DNA of 64,000 nt, taken from Bimastos eiseni (Eukaryota; Annelida; Clitellata; Crassiclitellata; Lumbricidae). Shown piece after piece: positions 1 to 15,093 of the stretch. The DNA lies in NCBI GenBank assembly GCA_959347315.1, contig OY365811.1, positions 43,465,108 through 43,529,107 of the forward strand, in the 5' to 3' direction. The notes under the pieces are model-generated. The model was given only the letters and a program-made list of their open reading frames with translations, was not told the DNA's origin and made no database searches. Position 1 is the stretch's first letter, and the number at the start of each line of letters is the position of its first letter. The position numbers were made by a program, and so were the translations under genes.

Positions 1-375
<375 letters not shown>

Positions 376-2343
376 TCAGTTATACACTCGCAACTATAAA
401 AATGGTTAAATAATCGAAGATACATACAATCATACATCTGGAAGATGAAAGTCGATGTGACGATGATTAGTAAAATAATTAACTCTTTGTTAATACCAGA
501 AAATAGTCGTAATAATAAAAATATTCCTTTATTAAATAAAAATTGACAGACCGCAGTTTGATTACAAATATAGTAAGAACACATTATCACAAGTTATTAA
601 CGCTTTAACTGTAGCGCAGTCAATCATGTTCTACATCTAACTTAACCAATGCTACCGCCTAGCGAATATAAGGATAGTCAACCTTAATGGAATCTATTTC
701 GGTTCGTATTTCAATCTTCTCCACACTCCCATCTCTTCCACTCGGCACCTCTTCCCTCTGCCAATCCCTTCCTCCTCCTTCCTCCTCCTTCCTCCTCCTT
801 CCTCCTCCTTCCTCCTCCTTCCTCCTCCTTCCTCCTCCTTCCTCCTCCTTCCTCCTCCTCGTCCATCTTATACACCTTATGGCGAATGTCACACATTAAT
901 TCCCAAGATGGAGTGTGTACATAACGTGTGTGTGCATGCATGACTATGTGTACGTTTGAGTCTGTGTATCTGTGTGTGTGCCTCTGTCTCTGTCTCTGTC
1001 TCTGTGCTTTTGCATGGGCGCCCGCACGATTTCTTGTAAGCGAGGTCAGCCAAAACAACGTTCTATTTATATGCATATAATATACACTGATATATGCACA
1101 TAAAAAATTATATATATATATATTTTTATATATATATATATATATATATTAGTGCCTTTCTCTGGGCTTGCATCTGTTCCCTAAATCGAGTCATTTGAGA
1201 ACGTTCCTCTTTGTTGGGGCTGAATTGGTAACGCTTTTGAGTAGCTACATTGAAAGGTCGCTATATAAATATTTGAATGAATATGTATATATAATATCAT
1301 ATATATATGTATATAGTTTTATATACGTTATTAAAAGTAAAAAATACTCTGTACATATAACTTTTACATTAGACTTTTACATTAGTCTTAATACTACGAG
1401 AGAAACAATTCCAACGATAAGATGAACTTAAAATTAATCAGCATCTGGGTGAGTCAATGACGATCTCGAAAGTCATAACCACCCCATAACAAAATGCAAC
1501 CCTGGCGCTGCCCTTTATTGCCCGGTCGAGTGCTGCCGGTTACCATAACGCAGTAAAAAAGGAAGTCAGTGAGTTTTCCAGAGGGGGTCACGCGACCACC
1601 CTTGACCTATGCTGCGGGGCGCCCATGTGCTTTTGTTTCCCTCTGTGTATATAACATTGTCATCATTATCATCAATCATAATCTTCATCTTTATCGTCAT
1701 CATCGTAATATCTTCTTCATCTTCATCTCTATTGTTACCTGACGTCATCTTCTGGTCCTAATACCGTTACTCCATTCCTACAATTCCCATGTGATTTAGA
1801 ACTTCTATTACTTATTCCAAGATCCGTTTTCTAAACCTTGTGATTACAGACTAAATAATTAATCATAGACGATGTTAATTAACGTCGTCTGTTCTGTTCA
1901 TCAGAATTAGATTCAGGATACACAACTCACAAAAAGAGAGCGAGAGAGAGAGAGACAGACAGACAGAGAAACAGAAACAGAAAAAGAGAGAGACAGAGAG
2001 AGACAGGGAGAGACAGAGACAGACAGAGACAGGCAGAAACAGACAGACAGACAGAGCGAGAGAGACAGACAGATATAGAAAGAGTGTGTGACAGAGCAAT
2101 CAGCAAATTATAGAAACGTCCGGATATTTAAGATCGCATGAGTTCTATTGTCACACGGCTTCTAACAATCATTTTCAAGCATGAAGTTTATCAGTGAGAC
2201 AGACAGACAGACAGACAAACATACACAGAGATAAACAGACTGACAGAGAGAAGTAGACAGACAGACAGACAGAGACAGATGAAGCTACACGAGATGTTCA
2301 AACGAGAATGACTGATGAGGCTCATCATTTTCGCGCATGCGCA
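376..2343. other. Gene-poor flank downstream of the first sialomucin gene
   Basis: I see no supportable gene here. It contains a perfect 10-bp minisatellite (771-860), a TG/TCTG-rich patch (about 920-1005), (TA)n near 1108-1150, CAT/GAT-rich sequence near 1650-1720 and GA/CAGA-rich tracts at 1930-2095 and 2195-2280. The part next to 2344 would be the 3' untranslated region of the minus-strand gene; I did not find a clear AATAAA on that strand. Confidence 0.6.
771..860. repeat. 10-bp minisatellite, unit CCTCCTCCTT, 9 copies
   Basis: Nine uninterrupted copies of the 10-bp unit CCTCCTCCTT; only the final base of the array deviates. The unit length is not a multiple of three, so every frame stays open through it; the resulting ORFs are artefacts. 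Confidence 0.95.
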
Positions 2344-5755
<3,412 letters not shown>

Positions 5756-6456
5756 TTTCAATAATTCACAGTCGAAGAAGAAATCCTTTGTTGAAAATCA
5801 GAAATGTCTGTTTAATAGACAAAAGTTTCCTCAACTGATTGTCATCGAATCACATATATATATATATATATATATACTCATCAACCTCATCCGTACATCC
5901 GCTGCTGCGTAGGGTCTACATGTATTCTTATATATATAAATATAAATATAAATATATATATATGCGCTGTTAACAGCTCTGCTCAACTTTCGCCCATGCA
6001 GTCGATGATCTAAGCAAGGCTCCTGGGAGGAAGAGAGTTGTCTTCCGAAAAAGTGAAACTTCGCCTTAAACAAATATCATCTGTATGACATCACCAAACA
6101 CTGGGTTTGAACGATGAAGGGTCATTTGCCAGCTATAAACATGACTCCATTTTTACTTTGCTAATCTTTATCATTATTAATCACCAGTTAAACTCTTACC
6201 CAAAAGTCCTAGGCCTTTGCAAGTAACTAGTTGAGCCACTGGTTTGCTTAGGCTACTCCATTTTGGCTCAGAAATGGCAGTTGAATTAAGCACCGAGGGT
6301 TTATAGTCTTAAATACATTGACAATTTGACAGACGATAAGTCATAACCTAATCGGTGGGGAGGCAGTGTCACCTTATTAGTTTTCAGATAGGGGGTCGTC
6401 TTGATATTAGGTTCAGCAGAGAAACTATCATTCTACCATGTCAACCATCGCGACAG
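5756..6456. other. Upstream flank of sialomucin gene A; no gene seen
   Basis: AT-rich single-copy-looking DNA with (TA)n patches near 5853-5877 and 5930-5965. It should contain the promoter of the minus-strand gene starting at 5755, but I cannot pick out a convincing TATA box or initiator. Confidence 0.4.
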
Positions 6457-7472
6457 GACTTTTAGGTCCCGCCCATTAGGTCCTTGACTATTAGGTACCA
6501 CCGATTAGGTCCCGATACAGTTAGGTCCCGGGTCAATAAGGTACAGGACGGTTAGGTACAGCAACAAACAATTAAACTTATTGTTAGTAATCTTAGTACT
6601 AGCCAATTAAGTAAACAAAACTAAAACAAGTCAATTAATATCAAAATTGAAAGTTCATTAATAGAGAGAGCAAGAAGAAGAAATACTAAACATTTATAAA
6701 AAGTGAATTTAAAACTTATTGTCATTCCATAAGGAAGTTGTGAGAAAGCCCACGAAGATAATCGATGATTTCACGATCTGCATAAAATCGTACAATGTTC
6801 AAAATTCGCTCATCTGCCACTTAACGTCCCCGTCAACATTACATTTGTGGAATGTCAATAGAAAACCTCCATCGTGCAACATTTTTTTTATTTCTTTTCG
6901 TTTGTATTTCTTGAAAATCGTTTTCCTCCATACTTGGTTTGTTCTTTATACTTTCCTTATCATAAAATTTTACTTACATTAACGTTGTTGAAATTTACTA
7001 ACACTAACACTATTTTCCTTCACAAATTTATTCCAGAAATCACTTTCCAACTGGTTCTTATATACTACATAATTATTTGAGTTTTGTTTATTCGCCTATA
7101 TTCTGTTTACAGATGAAACAATTAACAAGACAACGTGAAGGACTAACCATTCGACAGACAATGAACTATATTTTGCCCTGATCTATACTATGTATTGAAT
7201 CCGGTCCCTTTGCCGTTCTATTCAAGATGACAGACAATGGGACCAGTTTACTCGCACCCCTTTCTTCGCCTATTTCCTACATACAGATCAAATAGCTTGT
7301 TAAGCTAGGGATTCCCTTTATAACCTTATTGACCCTAGTTAAGCAAATAAGGTTAATTGTTTCGTTGCTGTATCTAACCGTCCAGTACCTTATAGACCCA
7401 GGACCTAACTGTCTCGGGACCTAATCGATGGTACCTAATAGTCCAGGACCTAATGGGCGGGACCTAAAAGTC
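6457..7472. mobile_element. TIR element with long TTAGGTCC-subrepeat ends
   Basis: The ends 6457-6575 and 7354-7472 are inverted repeats of about 118 bp. Both begin GACTTTTAGGTCCCGCCCAT and end near ACAGCAAC(G/A)AAACAATTAA, with roughly ten mismatches between arms. Each arm is itself built of five or six TTAGGTCC/TTAGGTAC units spaced about 17-20 bp. The interior of about 780 bp is AT-rich with no transposase-like frame. Inference: a non-autonomous DNA transposon (MITE or foldback-like). Subterminal repeats of this kind are typical of Mutator-like or Foldback elements, but I could not find a matching target duplication, so the superfamily is open. Confidence 0.85.
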
Positions 7473-9016
7473 ACGTACCATCAACCATAATCACCATCAA
7501 CGGTCACATGGCCATCTCGTGGTAGCATCACCGTTACCACCAATTATTCCAGCTCGTCTCCAGGCTACACACGTAGAAGGGGCCGCAGAGTAACAGATAA
7601 GGCATTGGGGGAGCAGAGTGGACTCCGATTCCCATATCCCTCGTATAGACCTTCAGCTGACTGGTCCTTCTGTCCCTTGGCTGCCATACAGTTAAATTCG
7701 ACTTCTGTTATAACTTGTCATCATTCGTTCATTCTATGTTTGAATCATACTGCAGTTTATCAGTTAGAAATTTAACGGAAATTATAATTATTTTTTTATT
7801 AGGCTTTCATCAATCTTAATATTCAGTAAATATTTAAATGAACTCACGATCAATCAGATTCGTTTCTTTGTCTCCGGAATAAACGATGTGTAACGGATCT
7901 CAATTAAAAACGGACGAACAGCTCTGTAATTAGTGCATTCAATTGTAGTCTATCTATTGTGGGTCAAGGGGGCTTATAGACGATACCTGTGTTAATCTAA
8001 CGTTATTATGCCATACAATATTCGATTTAGCTGTATTAGAATAATGTGAAGAAGACTTCAGTTATCAAAGACTTAGTATTGGATCCCAATGTCTCCAATT
8101 GTTAAAAAAACAAACACAACCAGTGAAGAAAACACTTTACTTATATTTTACAAGAGTTAATATCAATAACGTTAAAGTATGAACAATTGTTTGGCATATT
8201 TTGTTCAAGGTCAAAGCACCAAAAATCAGCCCAACATAAAAGCAAGAGGTCTTGCTAGCAGATTATAACGACAATTCATTTAAGAATATAATACGATGCA
8301 TTGACTTTAGAGCAATTGAGAATCATCATAGAATTACCAAAATTGCTAGTCACTTCAAATGATGCAGTCGTCATAAAAACTGTTAAAGAATTGTTATTGA
8401 AAACAAACCATTCACAGAAATATGGAGTCAGAGATAAGAACATTAAAACAGTCTTAGGTTTAGACTTCGTTGGCTTTATACAACGGATAGAATTGTATCA
8501 TAGAGACTGAAGAGTGAATTCCAATGCTCTGGTTAAACTATAAAAAATGTCTGAGGCCAACACCATTCTGTTGGAATGCACAAGATTTGAAGTGTCTGCA
8601 GCAACATCTGGTCACAGAGAGTACATATTATCGTTAAGAGTAGGTCCATAGAAGGATATGAAGAGGAGGAGGAGGGTTCCTTAATGTCTGAAGAAAGGTA
8701 GATTCAACAATTAGTCAGCTATTAAGCAAAAGAAAAGATTCAATGAGTCTTTCTATATAATGATCTTAAAGTACTTTCTTAATTGTCCTGTAATTACATC
8801 TTCAAATGACAACCAATCACAGCATACAGCATGAAAATGCATAACGAAATAAATTGTGTTCAAATACAAAGGTTGCAACAATATAGATGTTAGCAATTAC
8901 AGAATATAGAATCATCTCTTCGTCTCATCATGTGACCATACAAATCTCCTTCTGGCTTCTCATACATCGTCCCAACACATGCCCCACCCCAGAGTGTCTT
9001 TCTGATAACTTCATTC
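7473..9016. other. AT-rich intergenic DNA, no supported gene
   Basis: Mostly unique-looking AT-rich sequence. A 69-codon frame at 8301-8510 (plus) has ordinary amino-acid composition, but no splice, start or family support, and I do not call it. The stretch from about 8890 upward probably belongs to the LINE remnant at 9017-9298, since the minus-strand reading there still resembles a LINE C-terminus. Confidence 0.4.
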
Positions 9017-9298
9017 CTATCGTTCGACATCATCCACCTCATTTTCGTTCCTTCCCTTTAACAACCCTTCTTCCTTTCTCCTCATCATCAGTGTCCAGGC
9101 CTCTGCTCCATACATCTTCACTGGCCTCCTCAGCATAATCCTCATGATTTCGTAAACCTTTCCCTTGAGATGGGAATCAGCTTTTGGTGTCACACAACAC
9201 AATCGTTCTTCTATTTCTCTTAAGCATGTTCTCGACATCAATCTCGAACCACCTTCAGCACTAACTACTGATCCAAAGTATTCAAATGTATTATGCAA
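9017..9298 (-). pseudogene. LINE C-terminal fragment (RTE/craniofacial-development-protein-2-like type)
   Basis: The minus-strand frame reads F-E-Y-F-G-S-V-V-S-A-E-G-G, then RLCCVTPKADSHLKGKVY, then Y-G-A-E-A-W-T-L and, past a frameshift, T-E-M-R-M. This is the familiar region after the reverse transcriptase core of many animal LINEs (F-x-Y-L-G-S...; Y-G-x-E-x-W-T-L; T-E-M-R-M-L-R-W). No catalytic core or endonuclease is present, so it is a 5'-truncated, frameshifted copy. Confidence 0.7.
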
Positions 9299-9425
9299 TA
9301 CTAAACAATAGAATCGTTATTACAATTTAAACAATTTAAAATAAATTATATAAAGTTGAAGATTACATTCGATTCAATGGATTGCAATGAAATCACACTT
9401 CAAAACATTTGCAAACAACTGATCA

Positions 9426-9558
9426 ATGCAACTCCATACAACAGATGCAACTCCAGGCAACAGATGCAACTCCAGGCAACAGATGCAACTCCAGGCAACA
9501 GATGCAACTCCAGGCAACAGATGCAACTCCAGACAACAGATACAACTCCAGGCCACAG
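9426..9558. repeat. 19-bp minisatellite, unit ATGCAACTCCAGGCAACAG, 7 copies
   Basis: Seven head-to-tail copies of the 19-bp unit; the first and last copies carry substitutions. Because 19 is not divisible by three, open frames exist in several phases (Gln/Thr-rich readings); these are repeat shadows. Confidence 0.95.
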
Positions 9559-10385
9559 AAGAAGAGCAGGAAAAGCATTCAGCATCTGTAGAAATCCTTT
9601 CACTTAGCATTAGAACAGAAAATACCAAATTGTACATTGTTAGAATTAGTAGTTAGCATGCACATTAGAGTATTTATGTAGCTCCTTTATTAGCATCATA
9701 ACATCATTGAAAACGATGAAGCACTGAAAGTACGAAACTAATATACAACCACGAAAGTGATTATTATTATGTCTTGAAAGTCAAGCAATGCAGAAAATAG
9801 AAACATTTGGATGAACTGAAGGGAAACAGAAATGAACAAAAAATCAAACGGCAATCTGAATAACCATCTAACGACATTCTCCTCATACTCCACATTCTCC
9901 TCTCAACAATCCTCCTCTTCCTCCTCTTCTTCTTCCAGTCAGCATAGAATGTCATGTGCAAAGACTCCATCCAACCATAAAGGAAAGTAAACTGAGAAGA
10001 TGAAATCAAAGAGATAAAAGACCAGAAAACATCCATCAAACTCCCGTTAAGTTGCAATAAAACTAATGCACAAAAAGAGCTACTTCAGTTTGAATATTTT
10101 AAAAATAAAATAACATCAGATCAACCGAAAAATCAAACATTTAATACTTAACCAAGAAATGTCTTCTCGCGCAAGAGACGCAACTTCTGTCCATACCTGC
10201 AGAAACCGGAAAATACTTAATATAAAAATTAAATGGCCAATTTCCACTTCATTACAAGATTCTTCACAGATAAAAACGGATGACAAGGCTCATCATCTTT
10301 GGATCTATATCAGTAGCAAAGAAATCCAATTCCCATTGAATACAAACAGACTTAAAATCAATATTAACACATACAAAAGCAAAAC
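9559..10385. other. No gene seen
   Basis: AT-rich DNA without recognisable coding, RNA or transposon signatures, apart from a short CTC/CTT-rich stretch near 9890-9940. Confidence 0.4.
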
Positions 10386-11083
10386 TAGAGATGTACCGAT
10401 TAATCGGCCAGCCGGCTAATTGGGCCGATTGTAGAGATATCGGTGGTATCGGCAAGATAATCGGCGCCGATAATAAAAATAATTTTTTAAATTTTATAAT
10501 ATTATTTTCAGTCTATAAAAGCAAAATGACGACAGCAACATCATTGGGTCTGTGAAGAACAGCATTGCGTTCCGATCCCACAGCAAAAGACCACCCAGTA
10601 GGCATGGGAAAGTGCAAACATAGGCATTTGCACATTGAATCATAGTAATTACCCTAGCACACCCCGCACAGGTCATCTCTGCTGGCCCAATCTTGCTGCT
10701 GGCAGGTAGTTTATGCCAAAGTCGCATGTCGTAAAAGTGGGGAGAGGAGGGAATGACATCATTGGTATGTTTGATACAAGGAGGCATCTAGTGACATAGA
10801 TATCTCTCCTCCGTCATGCAAGGTCGACGGCGGTCTGCCTAATCTGTAATGCCTGACTAGGATTAGTCCCAAACTACATGTATAGTTTGTATATGTCTCC
10901 TAGGGAGCAAGTGTTTTGCTTGTATCACAACAATAGGCAGCAGCAGTAGGTCTATCTTTTGGAACCGGACATCTTGGGAAACACAATGAAATAATCGGCA
11001 AAATAATCGGGTTTCGGCAAATGAATAATCGGCAATAATCGGTATCTGCATAATCGGAAAAAAGGGATATTGGTATAGCTCTA
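10386..11083. mobile_element. Non-autonomous hAT-type element, TIR TAGAGATGTACCGAT
   Basis: The left end reads TAGAGATGTACCGATTAATC; the right end is the inverted ATTGGTATAGCTCTA. It is flanked by AGCAAAAC (10378-10385) and TGCAAAAG (11084-11091), an imperfect 8-bp target duplication sharing the core GCAAAA. Both subterminal regions are packed with ATCGGC/GCCGAT strings that can fold on each other. The interior frames are not transposase-like. The 8-bp duplication supports the hAT superfamily. Length is 698 bp. A second element at 22255-22709 has closely related ends. Confidence 0.8.
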
Positions 11084-11494
11084 TGCAAAAGCTGGTAAAA
11101 TCTATTCAGACCCCAAAACATTTTCATTGATCAGCAGAGACGCATTTTCTGAATTTAACAGCTGAGTAAAAATCGGACAACAAACAAAGATTCACTGACG
11201 ACAACATAGACTCAGCAAAAGAAAACTGAACACCACAGAAGCAATCTTTAAAATGAAGTATATATAAAATGACAGATCAAAGAGAACAGATCAAAGAAAA
11301 ACTGGAATAAATTCCAGATCAATAAAGGAGTAACTGTCCCTTATTAAAATCTCTCAATGCAGAAATTCATCTCTCAACATCAACAATTGACGAGTCAAGG
11401 AGTATTTTATTTTAAAGAAATCTAAAAACCAGAAACTTATTCCCTTCAACAAATAATGTTCAACTGAATGCAAACCATCTCATCATCACCATCG

Positions 11495-11527
<33 letters not shown>

Positions 11528-11930
11528 GACTTCCAACCATTAAACGACAAGTGCATAATAAAAGTAACAGGGAACCAGCTCAGCTCATCACCAAATAGTT
11601 CAACCAACTCCAGAAGAACCAAATGGAACTGAAACATACTCAACTCCAGATTCATATAAACAAACAGTTTATTCATCATCTTTGGAATTTAGCATATTTA
11701 ACAATATTTCACAAGTTGTACCTCAAATCAGTTCATAGCAATGTTCAACATTGTTAGAAATTATTATACATCTGAAACATCTGTGAAACTTTGAACATCA
11801 AAAGACGATACTTAATCACTTTATGTCACCTCCTGTTATCAGTAAATACAACCTTACAATGGAATTTCAACCAGACGAAATGAAGGATCACTCGATCAGT
11901 GGGTACGCTCTGAGTATATAGAAGACATTG
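11084..11930. other. No gene seen; short (CAT)n
   Basis: AT-rich intergenic DNA with a (CAT)n microsatellite at about 11475-11526. No supported coding region. Confidence 0.4.
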
Positions 11931-12150
11931 ACGAGGCCAACCATCACCGAGGCCAACCATCAAGGAGGTCAACCATCACTGAGGCCAACCATCAATGAGG
12001 TCAACCATCAATGAGGACAACCATCAATGAGGACAACCGTCATTGAGGCCAACCGTCAATGAGGTCAACCATCAATGAGGCCAACCATCAATAAGGTCAA
12101 CCATCAATGAAGCCAACCATCCATGAGGCCAATTATCAACGAGGCCAACA
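11931..12150. repeat. 16-bp degenerate minisatellite (GAGGCCAACCATCAAT)
   Basis: About 14 copies of a 16-bp unit GAGG(C/T)(C/A)AACCATCAAT, with variation at the CC/TC/AC position and in CAAT/CACT/CAAG. The right end decays into unrelated sequence. Confidence 0.9.
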
Positions 12151-12719
12151 ACTGTCAACTCCAAACTAGCTAAAATCATCACGAACTATACAACAACTGA
12201 ATCCTTCTTCAAAGATTACTTCTTTCAAAAATTAAACACGACAAAATTACAAGCATAAAACTTCAAAACATTTGTTCAAACCGCCTTCAAAAGAAACCAC
12301 TTCTCGAAGTCTCGCCGTCTTAAATACCAACTGAACATACTTTTTTAACAATGTCCAAAATTAACTAAGCTTAGATCATAAACATTTTTAATTAAAAATC
12401 AATTCATACAGAAAACATGAAGCAAACAATCTCAAACATTTGTCTATACTGTAGGACAAAAACAAAATCACAATTCACTTATATTGCGCTGACACTAATA
12501 AATGTTTTCATTAGACAACCAAAAATATGCGATGTGGGCTGAATCAGAAAGACAAATACTCCACAAGACATCTCCTCCTCCTCCAGCATCCAAGTCTCTC
12601 AACTGAAAACCAAAATAACAAAAGGGTTAAATTTAGTCCACAATAAAGATAAAAGATGTAATAATTCAAAGACTAATGTCAATCAATCAACGGCTGTAGG
12701 TATCTGGTGCTTTTCCATC
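12151..12719. other. No gene seen upstream of LINE copy
   Basis: AT-rich sequence with no reverse transcriptase signal, suggesting that the adjoining LINE copy is 5'-truncated near 12.7 kb. Confidence 0.4.
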
Positions 12720-13790
12720 CATATGGCAGGGGAAGAGACGTCATCCAGATCGATCACTTGTGGTGTACCACAAGGATCAGTGCTAGGCCCTCTCCTCTTA
12801 GTTCTGTACACGGCGGACGTGGAGAGAATCATTGATGCACATGGCATCCTCCACCACTGCTATGTGGATGATACACAGCTTTACTTCTTCTGTAAACCAC
12901 CACAAACCACCAAGCTGAAGCAGAAGGTGCTGCTGTGTATCGGACGTATTTCAGGGTGGATGGCGTCCAACCGCCTCAAACTCAACCAATCGAATTCAGA
13001 GTTCCTTTGGTGCACCACCCTCAAATGTCGCCATCTACTGGACTGTGGCATCTCCACCATTGATGATGCAGAAGTTTCATAAGCTGACGTCATCCGCAAC
13101 CTTGGAGTTCACTTAGACAGCTGTATGACCATGACACCCCACGTGAGCCAATTCGTTCTACCAACTGCGTCGCATAAAAATCATCCGCAGATTCGTCCCA
13201 CATCAACTACCATCATCTTGGTCAACAGCTTCATCGTCTCCAGAGTTGACTACTGCAACAGTCTGCTGGTGGGTCTGCCGAGCTGTCAGTTAGAACGAGT
13301 ACTCAACTCTGCTGCCCAGTTAATCTACAGCCAGACACCATCCGACCACGTCACTGATTGGTTGCGTCACAACTTACATTGGCTGCGAGATCCTCAAGGC
13401 ATCTCATACAAACTGTGTCGAATCACATACACGGCACTTAATCATCAAATGCCGGATTATATTACTGACTTTTGCAGTCGAGTAAGTGGCAATCAAAACA
13501 GGGAGCGGCTGCGCTCCTCATCAAAGAATCTGCGGCATGTCCCACGTTCTTCTACGAAGTAAGGGGACTGTTCCTTCTCCGTATCAGGACCAACTGCATG
13601 GAACGGTCTTCCCGAACATGTGAAGAACGCGTTACCACTTGAGACATTTAAATCGCGACGACGCATCTTTTCCAACGATCATACGACTGCAATTGACATT
13701 TATTCTATTGTACAACGCCCTTACTTTTGGCCTCGGCTGCGCTACGGCTCTATATAAATTGTCTTATTATTATTTGTCTTATTATTATTT
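12720..13790 (+). pseudogene. CR1/L2-like LINE reverse transcriptase, truncated and broken
   Basis: The frame from 12723 reads G-V-P-Q-G-S-V-L-G-P-L-L and, about 35 residues later, Y-V-D-D-T-Q: the reverse transcriptase B and C motifs, with the catalytic YxDD intact. W-M-A-S-N-R-L-K-L-N follows. A stop at 13080 interrupts the frame, which resumes as N-L-G-V-H-L-D, then S-R-V-D-Y-C-N-S-L-L-V-G-L-P (13125-13562), then after another frameshift G-P-T-A-W-N-G-L-P. The 3' end carries CTATATAAATTG and a TTATTATT tail. Domain order matches the C-terminal half of CR1/L2-type non-LTR elements. The 5' half, including endonuclease and RT motif A, is absent. A dead insertion, not a host gene. Confidence 0.85.
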
Positions 13791-14085
13791 CTGACCACAT
13801 ATCTCCACATGTCTCTGTTCATTGCAGCATCACTCAACTCTTGTTCCCCACTCTTTAAATTCATCAGTCCATTCCCGATGTTGTCTTCCTCTTTTATTTC
13901 TTCCAGTCATTATTCCAAAACCAGCGTTCAAAGTTTTCTAAAACCTTTCATTCTGCATATATCTCCAAACAAACTGAGCTTTTTCTGGATGACTTTTTGA
14001 ATGAGATTTTCTGTCATGCCAATTCTTCTGTACAGTTCATAATTACTGACCTTCTGAGTCCATCTTATTGTTTCAAGCTATTATA
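13791..14085 (-). pseudogene. LINE C-terminal tail fragment, opposite orientation
   Basis: On the minus strand the reading from about 14085 downward gives Y-R-R-I-G-M-T-E-N-L-I-Q, then K-L-S-L-F-G-D-I-C-R-M, then G-R-Q-H-R-E-W-T-D-E, with a frameshift. This matches the far C-terminus of animal LINE ORF2 proteins (...RRLRFFGHICRM... GR.R.W.D...). It abuts the plus-strand LINE end at 13790, so two fragments meet tail to tail. Confidence 0.65.
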
Positions 14086-14434
14086 TCTAATATCTAATCA
14101 GTGCTAATCTAACGACGTCGCAAGCATCGATATTACGACAGCAATGCACAGAGTAACAGCAGAAGAGAATTTCAAGTTAAAAGAAACCTTATTCATTTGT
14201 TAATGCCTGTGTCTGATTGGTGATCTCTCTTTAGAGGGGATATATATAAAATCAGCAATTACATTCATAACAACCAAACTCAGATGACTAATTACACTGG
14301 GTACTGATGTTGAAACAGACAACTCTTTTAAAAACAATTACATCAAAATTTCTAAATCAATGCTCACCTGACAGTGCAAAGACTAAAAGCATCTAAAAAA
14401 CAAAGCCATTCTAAACCTAAAGAAGTATATAGTC
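14086..14434. other. No gene seen
   Basis: AT-rich sequence between transposon fragments; nothing recognised. Confidence 0.4.
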
Positions 14435-14700
14435 CAGCGGTTCTCAACCTGTGGGTTGCAACCCCGGTCGCCTTACAATTTGCCAGGGGTCGCCTGGAAC
14501 CTTCAGGAATTGTAGAAAAAACGTTTTCAATCTCGCATCTCATATATAATATTTATATAATCGTGATTATTACACAAACTAGCCTTCTACTATTGTAACT
14601 TTAATTAATCTTTACTTATTTCTTGCATGATTCATTTAATAACTATGATCACTATGATTCATTTAATAAAAGCGCTGATGTAGTCTCTTAAGACTAAAAA
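14435..14700. mobile_element. hAT-type element fragment (left end only)
   Basis: Begins CAGCGGTTCTCAACCTGTGG, followed by GGTTGCAACCCC and a GGGGTCGCCTGG string. This is the widespread hAT terminal sequence CAGTGGTTCTCAACCTGTGG(G)TCGC. I found no matching right end, so the extent is a guess and the copy is probably truncated. Confidence 0.6.
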
Positions 14701-15030
14701 TGCTGGGTTCTATTGATTCTTCCATTCCTGATGTTTAATGCAACAGAACTCCCTTGAAACAACACAACATTACATCATTTCAAGAACTCTGCACTCAACA
14801 ATACATAGTCAACGCTCACTTTGACAGACTTAGCAATGCTAAGGGTAAGAAACACTACATACACCTCACATCAACACTTAAAAAAGTCCATTAGAACTAT
14901 ATCGTCAGATTGGAGGATGCTCGAGAAGGGCAATTGAAGAGACAACCAATAACTAAATGCCTCGTTCCAATGATTTAAGGATTAACAAAGTCTTCACTTT
15001 CCTTTAAAAGAGTCCTTCCTATGACTGGAT

Positions 15031-15036
15031 TTTAAT
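15031..15036 (-). terminator. Candidate poly(A) signal ATTAAA of sialomucin gene B
   Basis: TTTAAT on the plus strand is ATTAAA on the minus strand, about 58 nt downstream of the stop codon at 15094. Position and hexamer are plausible; no transcript evidence. Confidence 0.4.
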
Positions 15037-15093
15037 GTTGTTTAGCAAAGGACAGAAGCATCAAAACCTGGAGTTTTGCCGGATGATCAGTGT

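Noticed and set aside
2333..2342. GCGCATGCGC NRF-1-like site
   Set aside because: It sits at the stop codon of gene A with no other promoter features nearby.
12723..13562. Reverse transcriptase as a host gene
   Set aside because: 5'-truncated, with stop codons and frameshifts and a retroelement-type 3' tail.
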